From assembly GCF_002135295.1 (NCBI RefSeq), contig NZ_NEGG01000001.1, forward strand, positions 372,001-436,000: a DNA stretch of 64,000 bases. Reading direction: 5' to 3'. The notes beneath the pieces were generated by a model. That model was not told where the DNA came from. It did no database searches and saw nothing but the letters and a program-made list of their open reading frames with translations. The stretch comes from Acinetobacter sp. ANC 5054 (lineage in GTDB: Bacteria > Pseudomonadota > Gammaproteobacteria > Pseudomonadales > Moraxellaceae). The translations under genes and the position numbers were made by a program. Of the stretch, positions 55,919 through 64,000 are shown one piece after another (positions within the stretch are counted from its first letter, which is position 1; each line of letters begins with the position of its first letter).

Positions 55919-56818
55919 ATGACTCAGCAAGCTCAGACCATTCAAGGTTCAATTGTCGCAATCGTCACCCCAATGTTTGAAGATGGCAGCGTAGATTGGA
56001 AGAGCCTCGAGAAGCTGGTTGAGTGGCATATAAAACAGGGCACCAACAGTATTGTCGCTGTTGGTACAACTGGTGAAGCATCGACCCTAAGCATGGCTGA
56101 ACACACACAAGTGATCAAAGAAATCATTCGTGTTGCCAACAAACGCATTCCAATTATTGCGGGTACGGGTGCAAATTCAACGCATGAAGCGATTGAGCTC
56201 ACCAAAGAAGCCAAAGAACTCGGTGCTGATGCAGCATTGTTGGTTACACCGTATTACAACAAGCCAACTCAAGAAGGTCTATATCAACACTACAAAGCCA
56301 TTGCTGAAGCTGTTGATTTACCTCAAATTCTTTACAATGTTCCAGGTCGTACTGGTGTCGATATGGACAATGACACCGTCATTCGTCTTGCAAATATTCC
56401 ACAAATTGTGGGTATTAAAGATGCAACAGGTGATGTTCCTCGCGGTCAAGCACTGATTGAAGGCCTAAAAGGCAAAGATATGGTGGTGTACTCAGGTGAC
56501 GACGCAACTGCGTATCAATTGATGGGTCTTGGCGCAAAAGGCAACATTTCAGTGACTGCAAACGTTGCGCCTAAAGAAATGAGTGATATGTGTGCAACAG
56601 CACTCTCTGGTGATGCAACTAAAGCTGAACAACAAAATGCCGCTGTTGCAAATTTACATCAAATTTTATTTTGCGAATCAAATCCAATTCCTGTGAAATG
56701 GGCACTTCATGAAATGAAACTCATTGAAACAGGTATTCGCTTACCATTAACACCACTTGCAGAACAATATCGCACTCCGCTTCGTGAAGCACTGATCACT
56801 GCGGGCGTTATCAAATAA
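55919..56818 (+). CDS. dapA: 4-hydroxy-tetrahydrodipicolinate synthase
   Basis: A 299-residue aldolase-fold enzyme condensing pyruvate with aspartate semialdehyde for lysine and peptidoglycan. GSIVAIVTPMFEDGSVDW, GTTGEASTLSMAEH, ALLVTPYYNKPTQEGLYQHY with the active-site Tyr and GIKDATGD with the Schiff-base Lys are all present. AGGATAG lies upstream of the ATG. The next lipoprotein gene starts 12 bases after the stop. Confidence 0.96.
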   Translation: MTQQAQTIQGSIVAIVTPMFEDGSVDWKSLEKLVEWHIKQGTNSIVAVGTTGEASTLSMAEHTQVIKEIIRVANKRIPIIAGTGANSTHEAIELTKEAKELGADAALLVTPYYNKPTQEGLYQHYKAIAEAVDLPQILYNVPGRTGVDMDNDTVIRLANIPQIVGIKDATGDVPRGQALIEGLKGKDMVVYSGDDATAYQLMGLGAKGNISVTANVAPKEMSDMCATALSGDATKAEQQNAAVANLHQILFCESNPIPVKWALHEMKLIETGIRLPLTPLAEQYRTPLREALITAGVIK

Positions 56819-56830
56819 AGAAGAGCAAAC

Positions 56831-57439
56831 ATGATGCAATTACGTTTAGGACTAAGCCTGGCACTTTCAGTATTTACTTTGGCCGGTTGTAGTTCACTTG
56901 CCTTCAATAATGGCACGCTGGACTATAAAGACACCACAACTGTGGAGCCGTTGAAATATCCTGAAGGTTCGATGGTTCGTCCTGCAACACCATTGTATCC
57001 TGCTCCATCGGTTGACCCGCTTGCAATCGAGCACGCGCCAAATCTCGAAAACAAGCGTGGCAATCGTTATGCCCTTCCTCGTCCAGTCGAGGAAAAAAAT
57101 GATTCAGTTACAGAAACTTCAGCAGACAGTACAAATATTGCTCGACCTCAATTATTGGTCGATGGAAATCAGAATCCACTGCTCAAAGTGGATGGAAATT
57201 CTGCTACAATTTGGCAATACACACTTGCTACCCTCAGCAGCCTTAACCATACCATTGTTGGTCAGAGCAAAAACCGTTACGAAGTAACCGTTAAGGTCGA
57301 TCAACAGACCTATGTTTTAAGACTTTCTTCTGTAGGTTCAAGCAATAATATTGCTGTGTTTAATGCCGATAATAGTTTTGCAGACAAAGAAAAAGCTGCA
57401 GATCTGTTAGCTCAGATTTACCAAAATTGGCCAGCCTAG
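56831..57439 (+). CDS. Short BamC-like lipoprotein
   Basis: A 202-residue lipoprotein (signal ALSVFTLAGC, lipid on Cys20). A long unstructured Pro-rich N-terminal part (YPEGSMVRPATPLYPAPSVDP resembles the BamD-binding loop of BamC) is followed by one helix-grip-like domain (about 110-200: GNSATIWQYTLATLSSLN, YEVTVKVDQQTYVLRLSS). The gene order dapA-this-purC equals E. coli dapA-bamC-purC. E. coli BamC has 344 residues and two such domains, so this is a shortened form. It should belong to the outer-membrane assembly machine, by inference. Confidence 0.78.
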   Translation: MMQLRLGLSLALSVFTLAGCSSLAFNNGTLDYKDTTTVEPLKYPEGSMVRPATPLYPAPSVDPLAIEHAPNLENKRGNRYALPRPVEEKNDSVTETSADSTNIARPQLLVDGNQNPLLKVDGNSATIWQYTLATLSSLNHTIVGQSKNRYEVTVKVDQQTYVLRLSSVGSSNNIAVFNADNSFADKEKAADLLAQIYQNWPA

Positions 57440-57457
57440 TCGTACTAGGCATTTTTT
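57434..57457 (+). terminator. Terminator overlapping the bamC-like stop, before purC
   Basis: GCCTAGT (57434-57440) and ACTAGGC (57444-57450) pair around CGT and precede ATTTTTTC. The TAG stop lies in the left arm, so ribosomes reaching the stop would disturb the hairpin. Confidence 0.7.
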
Positions 57458-57475
57458 CTCGAAAAAGGTTCCCTC

Positions 57476-58195
57476 ATGTTAAAACAAACCTTGCTCTATA
57501 CTGGTAAAGCGAAATCTGTTTATGAAACAGATAGTTCAGACCACCTCATCCTAGTTTTCCGTGACGATGCTTCTGCATTTAACGGCGAAAAAATCGAACA
57601 GCTGGATCGTAAAGGTAAGGTGAACAACCGTTTTAACGCCTTCATCATGGAAAAATTGGCTGCGGCTGGCATCGAAACTCACTTCGAGAAATTACTTTCT
57701 CCAACTGAAGTACTTGTTAAAAAATTAACGATGGTTCCTGTAGAGTGCGTTATTCGTAACTATGCAGCAGGTTCACTTTGCCGTCGTTTAGGCGTTGAAG
57801 AAGGTAAAGAACTTACTCCACCGACTTTCGAATTGTTCTTTAAAGACGATGCGTTAGGCGACCCAATGGTGAATGAGTCTCAAGCGATTGCTTTAGGTTG
57901 GGCAACTGCTGAACAGCTTGCTCAAATGAAAGAATTGACTTACAAAGTGAACGAAGTTCTTAAAGGCTTGTTCGACGCTGGCAACATGCTTCTTGTTGAC
58001 TTCAAACTTGAATTTGGTGTGTTCCACGACCGTATCGTGCTTGGTGATGAATTCTCCCCAGACGGTTGCCGTCTATGGGACAAAGACACTAAGAAAAAAC
58101 TCGACAAAGACCGTTTCCGTCAAGGTTTAGGCGGTGTTGTTGAAGCGTATGAAGAAGTTGCTGCACGTTTAGGTATCGACCTTTCTGATATCTAA
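57476..58195 (+). CDS. purC: Phosphoribosylaminoimidazole-succinocarboxamide synthase
   Basis: A 239-residue SAICAR synthetase of purine synthesis. [74 protein letters not shown] and [14 protein letters not shown] are diagnostic. It is the third gene after dapA and the BamC-like gene, separated by a terminator-like hairpin. Confidence 0.96.
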   Translation: MLKQTLLYTGKAKSVYETDSSDHLILVFRDDASAFNGEKIEQLDRKGKVNNRFNAFIMEKLAAAGIETHFEKLLSPTEVLVKKLTMVPVECVIRNYAAGSLCRRLGVEEGKELTPPTFELFFKDDALGDPMVNESQAIALGWATAEQLAQMKELTYKVNEVLKGLFDAGNMLLVDFKLEFGVFHDRIVLGDEFSPDGCRLWDKDTKKKLDKDRFRQGLGGVVEAYEEVAARLGIDLSDI

Positions 58196-58211
58196 TTCGT
58201 TCAACGAATTC

Positions 58212-58242
58212 AAAAAAACCGAGCTTACTAGCTCGGTTTTTT
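58212..58242. terminator. Bidirectional terminator between purC and rarA
   Basis: AAAACCGAGC and GCTCGGTTTT pair around TTACTA, with A- and T-runs. Confidence 0.87.
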
Positions 58243-58280
58243 AGTTTTAAAAATTAAATATAAATTAAAATCATTGAATC

Positions 58281-59555
58281 TTATTGTTGCTGTTGCTGCT
58301 GCATCCAGCGGCGCTGCTGCAAACGCTCACCTTCGACCTCACGCTTATTACGTGCCGACTCATACAATTTAGTGCCTTTTAACTCAGGCGGTAAGTAGTC
58401 CTGCATGACAAAATGCTCTGGATAATTGTGTGGATAGAGATAATCCACACCATAGCCCTGTTCTTTCATCATTTTGGTCGGTGCATTCCTTAAATGTAGA
58501 GGCACTGGCAAGTTCGAAGTTTTCTCAGCCAACTCTAAAGCTTTGTTGATCGCCAAATAAGTGCTGTTACTTTTCGCACTGGTTGCTAAATAAACCGCGC
58601 ATTGACCCAAAATAATGCGGCACTCGGGCATTCCTACCGCTTGTACCGAACGGAAGCACTCGCCAGCCAAAAGCAATGCATTAGGATTAGAGTTACCTAT
58701 ATCTTCGGATGCTGCTATCAACATACGACGTGCAATAAAGACTGGATCTTCCCCACCTTTGAGCATTCGTGCCATCCAGTAGAGTGCGGCATCAGGATCG
58801 CTACCGCGTATCGACTTAATAAATGCCGAAACTAAGTCATAATGCTGTTCACCAGACTTGTCATAACGGGCAATATTTTGCTGTGCAACTTTTACAACGA
58901 TAGCATTGGTGATGAGATTTTCCAGATCAGGTTCAAAAGTACTGGCAATCAAATCTAATAAATTAAGGGCTTTGCGTGCATCCCCCGCAGCAAATTGAAA
59001 CAGGGCCTCATATTCTTCAATTTGGATATAACGCTCTTTTAAAAACTCATCTTGCTGAAGCGCTTGATTGAGCAATGTCTCAATGGCGTCATTGTTCAGG
59101 GCATTCAGTGTATAGACCTGACAACGAGACAGCAGCGCATTATTCACTTCAAAGGAAGGGTTTTCTGTTGTCGCCCCAATTAAAGTAATTTTGCCTTTTT
59201 CCACCGCATTCAGCAGTGCATCTTGTTGTGATTTATTGAAACGATGTATTTCATCAATAAAGACCACAGGCGTCAGCAAGTCGCCACCATCGGCAATGAT
59301 TTCACGCAGCTCTTTGACCCCAGTATTTAAGGCTGAAAGACTGATAAATGGGCGGTCTACTGCTTGCGCCAATAACAAGGCTATTGTCGTTTTCCCCACG
59401 CCTGGTGGACCCCAAAAGATAATCGAAGGAAGGTGACCTTGATCAATCATCTGACGTAAGGGTGCGTCTTCACCTAGGAGGTGATCCTGCCCAATAATTT
59501 GAGATAAATCATGTGGACGAAGACGTTCGGGAAGTGGAATATGACTGTCTGACAT
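58281..59555 (-). CDS. rarA: Replication-associated recombination protein A (RarA/MgsA)
   Basis: A 424-residue AAA+ ATPase of the WRNIP1/MgsA family that acts at stalled forks. LRPHDLSQIIGQDHLLG, Walker A WGPPGVGKTTIALLL, Walker B VVFIDEIHRFNKSQQD and sensor GATTENPSFEVNNALLSRC are present, with the C-terminal tetramerisation part YLYPHNYPEHFVMQDYLP. It ends in a Gln-rich tail (QQRRWMQQQQQQ) encoded by a CAG/CAA run. Confidence 0.94.
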   Translation of the reverse strand: MSDSHIPLPERLRPHDLSQIIGQDHLLGEDAPLRQMIDQGHLPSIIFWGPPGVGKTTIALLLAQAVDRPFISLSALNTGVKELREIIADGGDLLTPVVFIDEIHRFNKSQQDALLNAVEKGKITLIGATTENPSFEVNNALLSRCQVYTLNALNNDAIETLLNQALQQDEFLKERYIQIEEYEALFQFAAGDARKALNLLDLIASTFEPDLENLITNAIVVKVAQQNIARYDKSGEQHYDLVSAFIKSIRGSDPDAALYWMARMLKGGEDPVFIARRMLIAASEDIGNSNPNALLLAGECFRSVQAVGMPECRIILGQCAVYLATSAKSNSTYLAINKALELAEKTSNLPVPLHLRNAPTKMMKEQGYGVDYLYPHNYPEHFVMQDYLPPELKGTKLYESARNKREVEGERLQQRRWMQQQQQQ

Positions 59556-59803
59556 TTTATTATTTCATTTCAGGCGAATGGGGAAGGCAAAGTTATTCTA
59601 ACACTGCTTTAAGCGAATCACTTGGCTTAATTCTAATGCCTTCAATTCAACGAAAGGTTGTTAAAAGAGCGGCCTCAGTTGTAAATTTGATAAGTTGAAT
59701 ATTAACTATAATGTAACAAGACTTTTTATACCAAATTATTCTAATTACAGTATGATCAGGTCTATCTATAATTTCGAATTGCCTGACCCATTGGACAGAT
59801 TGT

Positions 59804-61933
59804 ATGAAGCAATCACGTAAACAACTACAAAGTACCCCAGTTCAGCAAGGCGACGATGGTCATTCTTTTTTCTCAAAATATAACGCACAGACCTCTAGCA
59901 ACGAACTGCAGCAAATGCAGCAATTTTTAGAACTATTTCCTCAACCAATTTGGCATTTAAAACAACAACAGGTGTATGCCAACCAAGCCTTTTATCAACT
60001 TTTTAAAATTGAGAATCTACCGCCAGATATGGCATGTTGGATGACATTCATTCATCCAAAGGAACGAGAAGATTTTCAAACACTGTGGCAGCAATCACAA
60101 CAACTGCTGCAATCATTTCAATATCAGGTTCGTCTCAAGCAGTCTGATCAGTGTTATCACAGCACACGCTTAGAAGTGACTTTTACCAAAGATAGCTTGG
60201 ATGCTGCTCAATGCATGGTGCAATTTATCGATCTGGAACCTAAATTAGGGGTCATTGAACAGCTGCAACATCAAGTTGAAAGCCGTAATTTTATGCTAGA
60301 TGCCAGTGTGGATTGTATAAAGTTACTCAGCCCTAAGGGTCAAATCATCCACATGAATCAAGCAGGCTGTTTAGCACTTGGTATACCCACAGATGATAAG
60401 CATTTCGGTATGGATTGGTTAATGCTGATACCGGAATCTGAGCGGGCTGCGGGTCAAATTGCGTTAAATGAAGCAGTGCAAGGAAAAACCTCACGTTTTT
60501 CGGGTGAAAGCCAATTAGAGAATCAACCGACAGCCTATTGGGACAATGTATTAACACCAATTTTGGATCAGCATGGGCAAACCAAAGAAATTTTATGTGT
60601 TTCGCGTGACATTACCCTACAACGCAAAACTGAATTTAAATTGCAGCAAATTATTGAACAAGATGATTTAACGGGGCTCTTAAATCGACATGCATTTAGC
60701 CGAGTCTTCAAAAATAATTTAAAAATGACCCAAGATAAACAGCAGCAATTGGGTCTATTACTGATTGATTTAGATTATTTTAAACATGTGAATGATACCT
60801 TGGGACATATTGCGGGAGATCATTTACTACATAGTCTAGGTCAACGCTTTCAACAATGCTTTCCGCCCGGTATCGTGGTTTCACGTTTGGGGGGCGATGA
60901 ATTTGCGATCCTCATTCCTCAGTTAGCATCTGAAGACGAGTTGCTTGAAATAGCTCATATTGCCTATCAACAAATGGATCTTCCAATTCTCTATAATGAA
61001 CAATATATCAATATTGGTATGAGTATTGGTTGCTCCACTTATCCACGTGATGCACAAAGCACCTCTAATTTACTTAAATGTGCAGATATTGCTTTAAATG
61101 ATTTGAAAAACAGTGGTCGTGGTGGGGTGCGAATGTTTAGCCCGACCATGTTAAAAACTCTTGAAAATACCACCCGCCAATTAACCCTTGCACGCAGTAT
61201 TATTCAATCAGACCAAATTGTTCCTTATTACCAGCCTAAAGTACGTCTCAGTGACGCTAAAGTGGTAGGATTCGAAGCATTATTACGTTGGTATGATGAA
61301 GATCAGCAAATACAGCTACCGTCTCAAATTTTTGCAGCATTTCAAGATTATGAATTGGCTTCACGTATCAGTGAAATCATGCAAATTAAAATTTTTCAGG
61401 ATATTCAGCGCTGGATTGCCAAAGGACTGCAACCGTTACCGATTTCGATTAATGCAGCGCCAGTTGAATTTTTACGTGATGATTATGCAGAAAAAATGCT
61501 ACAACGTTTGCAGGAATATCATATTTCGCCAGAGATCATCGAATTAGAAATTACCGAACAAAGTTTGTCTGAACGCGGTGCCAATTATGTGATTCGCGCT
61601 CTACATTTATTGAAAAAAAATGGAATACGCATTTCACTTGATGACTTCGGAACTGGGCACTCTTCCCTCACACGACTCAGTAATTATCCTGTCGATTGCA
61701 TTAAAATAGACCGTAATTTTGTGGAACGAATGCATACGGATAGTTCGGCATTGGCGATTGTCAAAGCGATTACACAAATAGGTGCAAGTGTTTCCATGAA
61801 TATTTTGGTTGAAGGGATTGAACACTCAGAACAAGTCGATACACTAAAAGCATGTGACTGCCATATTGGACAGGGCTTTTATTTCTATCGCCCGTTGAGC
61901 TATGACAAGGCCGTGGAGCTGTTGAATAGCTAA
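59804..61933 (+). CDS. PAS-GGDEF-EAL c-di-GMP signalling protein
   Basis: A 709-residue cytoplasmic protein. Two PAS-like regions (about 35-150 and 160-275; the second has ILDQHGQTKEILCVSRDIT) lead to a GGDEF domain with an intact GGDEF at 363-367 but no RxxD inhibitory site, then an EAL domain with EAL at 491-493, EITEQSL, DDFGTGHSSL (D613, D614), CIKIDRNFV and VEGIEHSEQ. Catalytic residues of the phosphodiesterase appear intact, so it may both make and break c-di-GMP, or the GGDEF part may serve as a GTP-binding regulator. The DUF523 gene begins 20 bases after its stop. Confidence 0.92.
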   Translation: MKQSRKQLQSTPVQQGDDGHSFFSKYNAQTSSNELQQMQQFLELFPQPIWHLKQQQVYANQAFYQLFKIENLPPDMACWMTFIHPKEREDFQTLWQQSQQLLQSFQYQVRLKQSDQCYHSTRLEVTFTKDSLDAAQCMVQFIDLEPKLGVIEQLQHQVESRNFMLDASVDCIKLLSPKGQIIHMNQAGCLALGIPTDDKHFGMDWLMLIPESERAAGQIALNEAVQGKTSRFSGESQLENQPTAYWDNVLTPILDQHGQTKEILCVSRDITLQRKTEFKLQQIIEQDDLTGLLNRHAFSRVFKNNLKMTQDKQQQLGLLLIDLDYFKHVNDTLGHIAGDHLLHSLGQRFQQCFPPGIVVSRLGGDEFAILIPQLASEDELLEIAHIAYQQMDLPILYNEQYINIGMSIGCSTYPRDAQSTSNLLKCADIALNDLKNSGRGGVRMFSPTMLKTLENTTRQLTLARSIIQSDQIVPYYQPKVRLSDAKVVGFEALLRWYDEDQQIQLPSQIFAAFQDYELASRISEIMQIKIFQDIQRWIAKGLQPLPISINAAPVEFLRDDYAEKMLQRLQEYHISPEIIELEITEQSLSERGANYVIRALHLLKKNGIRISLDDFGTGHSSLTRLSNYPVDCIKIDRNFVERMHTDSSALAIVKAITQIGASVSMNILVEGIEHSEQVDTLKACDCHIGQGFYFYRPLSYDKAVELLNS

Positions 61934-61953
61934 GCTTTTTGGAGCATGAAACT

Positions 61954-62430
61954 ATGCAGCTTAAATATTTAGTCAGTGCCTGCCTTGCAGGCCAAGCCGT
62001 TCGCTATGATGCAACCTCCAATATGCAGCATGTGATTCTTCAATTAATGCAAACCCATGACGTGGTCACCGCCTGCCCAGAAATGCTTGGTGGCTTAAGT
62101 TGCCCCCGCTTCCCTGCTGAAATTCAAAATGGTCAAGCATCCGACGTACTTACTGGCAGCGCTCAAGTCAAAGATGTTTTAGGCGTCGATGTCAGTGCCG
62201 AGTTTATTGCTGGAGCTCAGCGCATGCTCGCTTTGGCACAACAGCATAAAGTCGATGTCGTGGTATTGAAGGACAATAGCCCATCTTGTGGTACACACTA
62301 TATTTATGATGGTACGTTTACCCGCACTAAAATTCACGGTCATGGGGTTACTGCTGCTTTGCTCAAGCAGCATGGTTTTCAAGTAATTTCTGAACAAGAT
62401 TTCATTGATCTGGTACAAGATCAGCTTTAA
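61954..62430 (+). CDS. DUF523 family protein
   Basis: A 158-residue protein. KYLVSACLAGQAVRYDA, VTACPEMLGGLSCPRFPAEI and VVLKDNSPSCGTHYIYDGTF, with three conserved Cys positions, define DUF523 (YbbK-like), of unknown function and probably metal- or cluster-binding. The ATG at 61954 has GGAG nine bases upstream; an in-frame TTG at 61939 is less likely. It is co-oriented and close to the PAS-GGDEF-EAL gene. Confidence 0.87.
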   Translation: MQLKYLVSACLAGQAVRYDATSNMQHVILQLMQTHDVVTACPEMLGGLSCPRFPAEIQNGQASDVLTGSAQVKDVLGVDVSAEFIAGAQRMLALAQQHKVDVVVLKDNSPSCGTHYIYDGTFTRTKIHGHGVTAALLKQHGFQVISEQDFIDLVQDQL

Positions 62431-62465
62431 AGCTGAGACTGACATCTAGCAATTTTAGATCTAAA

Positions 62466-62918
62466 TTAACGTACCCAACGCACAATATAATCTTCAATAT
62501 CATCCGGGTTTACCAACTCCTCACTGATACAACGCCCCGCAGCTGACTTCCGTGCAACCAAAATACTGTCTCGGCTACCCGTCAACAAATGATGCCAACG
62601 CGGAAGACCTTTGCCTTCTGAAATTCGTCGATATGCACAGCTCGGGGGTAACCAATGAAATTGGTCGATTTGTTCAGGCGTTAAACGAATACAATCTGGC
62701 ACAGCTGCTTTACGGTTGGGATAATCAGAACAACTGGCTGTTTCACAGTCTAAAAGTTTACAGGCCACCTTGGTGTAAGCCACTTCATGTGTATCTTCAT
62801 CTTCAAGTTTAATTAAACAACACAAACCACACCCATCACAAAGTGACTCCCATTCAAGATGAGTCAATTCGGTTAATGCATACTTTTTCCAGAAATGAGG
62901 GCGCAAGGTGTCTGTCAT
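62466..62918 (-). CDS. YcgN-family cysteine-cluster protein
   Basis: A 150-residue protein with a zinc/iron-type Cys cluster: LCDGCGLCCLIKLEDEDT, VACKLLDCETASCSDYPNRKAAVPDC and a later PPSCAYRRISEGKGLPRWHHLL. This is the YcgN (UPF0260) family, related to the CxxCxxCC proteins. Function is unknown. It is convergent with the DUF523 gene; 35 bases separate the stops. Confidence 0.88.
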   Translation of the reverse strand: MTDTLRPHFWKKYALTELTHLEWESLCDGCGLCCLIKLEDEDTHEVAYTKVACKLLDCETASCSDYPNRKAAVPDCIRLTPEQIDQFHWLPPSCAYRRISEGKGLPRWHHLLTGSRDSILVARKSAAGRCISEELVNPDDIEDYIVRWVR

Positions 62919-63083
62919 AATCTAGCTCGAAACAAGGTTGGCAGGCATATTAGCTGAGCCTGTGTAAATTTTCTCAGTTTAAGTTACCGAATATTGCACA
63001 TTTAATAAACAAAAGAATACATAGACCTAGGTGTAGCACTCCTATACTGAATACACAGAATAAAAATCACTTGGAGAAAAACT

Positions 63084-63242
63084 ATGTTCCGTTGGGCTAT
63101 TATTTTCGCTGTAATTGCATTGATTGCTAGTCTGCTAGGTTTCGGTGGTGTTGCAGGTTTATCCAAAGACTTTGCCGTTATTCTCTTGGTTATTGCAGTC
63201 ATTCTCGCAATTGTTGGCTTCCTCTCTCGAGGAAAAGTTTAG
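63084..63242 (+). CDS. DUF1328 family small membrane protein (YtjA-like)
   Basis: A 52-residue protein, [20 protein letters not shown] then [20 protein letters not shown] and [12 protein letters not shown]. Two transmembrane helices separated by GGVAGLSKD are the exact layout of DUF1328 proteins. GGAGA lies about eight bases upstream of the ATG. DUF1328 genes are often stress-induced in other bacteria; nothing in this sequence shows that. Confidence 0.85.
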   Translation: MFRWAIIFAVIALIASLLGFGGVAGLSKDFAVILLVIAVILAIVGFLSRGKV

Positions 63243-63321
63243 ATCAAATGAGGACCTTCAATTGTTTTTCTAAACTTAAAAACGGTTTTCACACAAACTA
63301 AATTCAATGCTGTTTAGCCAG

Positions 63322-63359
63322 ATAAAAAAATAAGAGCCTAACGGCTCTTATTTTTTTAT
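63322..63359. terminator. Bidirectional terminator between the DUF1328 gene and murJ
   Basis: AATAAGAGCC and GGCTCTTATT pair around TAAC, with long A- and T-runs. Confidence 0.9.
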
Positions 63360-63392
63360 TTCAATCTGAACATTTTAACCATCTATACACAA

Positions 63393-64000
63393 TTATGGTT
63401 TTAAATGACGTGGTCTAAATCCAGTCGCAATCAAAGCGATCCCATACGCGACAACACCTACGACACAGAGTACCAGCAGTTCTGCCACACGCATCCACGC
63501 AGAAACATCACCGTTATACCACGTCAGACCAAACCACAGCGCGGCAATCATCGCAATATTGGCCATTGCAAATTGCACGATCAATTTTTTCCAATGGCTC
63601 CCAAAGCGGAAAATATTACGTTTATGCAGATAGAAATACAGCATGCCTGCATTTACTAAAGCAGATCCTGATGAGGCCAACGCCAACGCCATGTGCTCTG
63701 CATGCCAGTCGATCAGTTTGAAGAACCCAATAAAAATTACGTTCAAAATCGCATTGGCTGCAACGGACATCAAGCCGACCCGTACAGGAGTCTTGGTGTC
63801 TTGCTGCGCATAGAACCCTGGTGCAAAGACTTTAATCAACATGAATGAAATGACCCCTGCACTCATACATTGCAAGGCTAAAGCTGTCATTTGAGTATCT
63901 TCAAAAGTAAATTGTCCGCGCTCAAACAAAGTTTGAATAATCGGTGTTGACAACATAAACAGCGCAATACTGGCAGGTACACCCACCAAAACAATCACTT
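63393..64000 (-). CDS. murJ: Lipid II flippase MurJ, C-terminal part (cut by window edge)
   Basis: The C-terminal ~200 residues of a 14-helix flippase; the 5' part is beyond the window. Read: VGVPASIALFMLSTPIIQTLFERGQFT, MSAGVISFMLIKVFAPGFYAQQDTKTPVRVGLMSV and further membrane helices. APGFYAQQDTKTPV is a signature of MurJ (MviN). It moves lipid II across the inner membrane for peptidoglycan synthesis. Partial only because of the window end. Confidence 0.92.
   Translation of the reverse strand, partial: VIVLVGVPASIALFMLSTPIIQTLFERGQFTFEDTQMTALALQCMSAGVISFMLIKVFAPGFYAQQDTKTPVRVGLMSVAANAILNVIFIGFFKLIDWHAEHMALALASSGSALVNAGMLYFYLHKRNIFRFGSHWKKLIVQFAMANIAMIAALWFGLTWYNGDVSAWMRVAELLVLCVVGVVAYGIALIATGFRPRHLKP

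Overview
The window looks like chromosome of a gamma-proteobacterium of the genus Acinetobacter. It has AT-rich intergenic DNA, Moraxellaceae-style gene content (an IMPa-like M60/M88 metalloprotease lipoprotein, CC0125-type lipoprotein, DUF2147, DUF2798 and SPOR proteins), the dapA-bamC-like-purC and argS-SPOR gene orders, and dif-like sites matching the XerC/XerD (pdif) sites known from Acinetobacter replicons. These calls come from reading protein motifs and DNA structure; no database search was run.

Region 1-3100 is accessory. It holds the tail of a diguanylate cyclase, a DUF3565 gene, two AT-rich cargo genes (Nudix hydrolase, alpha/beta hydrolase) with three XerC/XerD-type sites around them, and an internally deleted IS4-family element. 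Next is a large reverse-strand IMPa-like secreted metalloprotease lipoprotein (3107-5881).

Region 6-20 kb is mostly core: pyrE and xthA back to back, then an intergenic stretch with a strong candidate for a CsrA/RsmA-sequestering small RNA (eight GGA motifs, four of them in hairpin loops, and a terminator). After that come a YffB-like protein, DUF2147, an HSL-type esterase, azoR, a membrane diguanylate cyclase, a reverse-strand run (ankyrin-like protein, outer-membrane barrel, dsbD, GST), hpf, a Tsx-like porin, a GNAT acetyltransferase and a DUF1877 protein. Region 20-26 kb is the complete urea ABC importer urtABCDE, all on the reverse strand.

Region 26-46 kb holds yqiA-parE, a large lipase-like hydrolase, gshA-dsbB, DUF924, two lipoproteins, DUF445, DUF2798, argS with a SPOR-domain protein, a rhodanese gene overlapping psd, pncB, a periplasmic catalase followed by a periplasmic ankyrin protein, dtd and an SCP2-domain protein. 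Region 46-64 kb holds serB and a divergent two-TM membrane protein, ppk, a bile-acid/sodium symporter-family protein, pncA, an aromatic-acid MFS transporter, dapA-bamC-like-purC, rarA, a PAS-GGDEF-EAL protein with a DUF523 gene, a YcgN-like protein, a 52-residue DUF1328 protein and the C-terminal part of murJ.

Functional themes are thiol/disulphide and peroxide handling (dsbD, dsbB, gshA, GST, azoR, catalase-ankyrin), NAD salvage (pncA, pncB), urea import, c-di-GMP signalling (three GGDEF proteins) and envelope biogenesis (psd, murJ, bamC-like, SPOR protein). Nearly every convergent or terminal gene boundary carries a clear Rho-independent terminator. No tRNA, rRNA or CRISPR array was seen.
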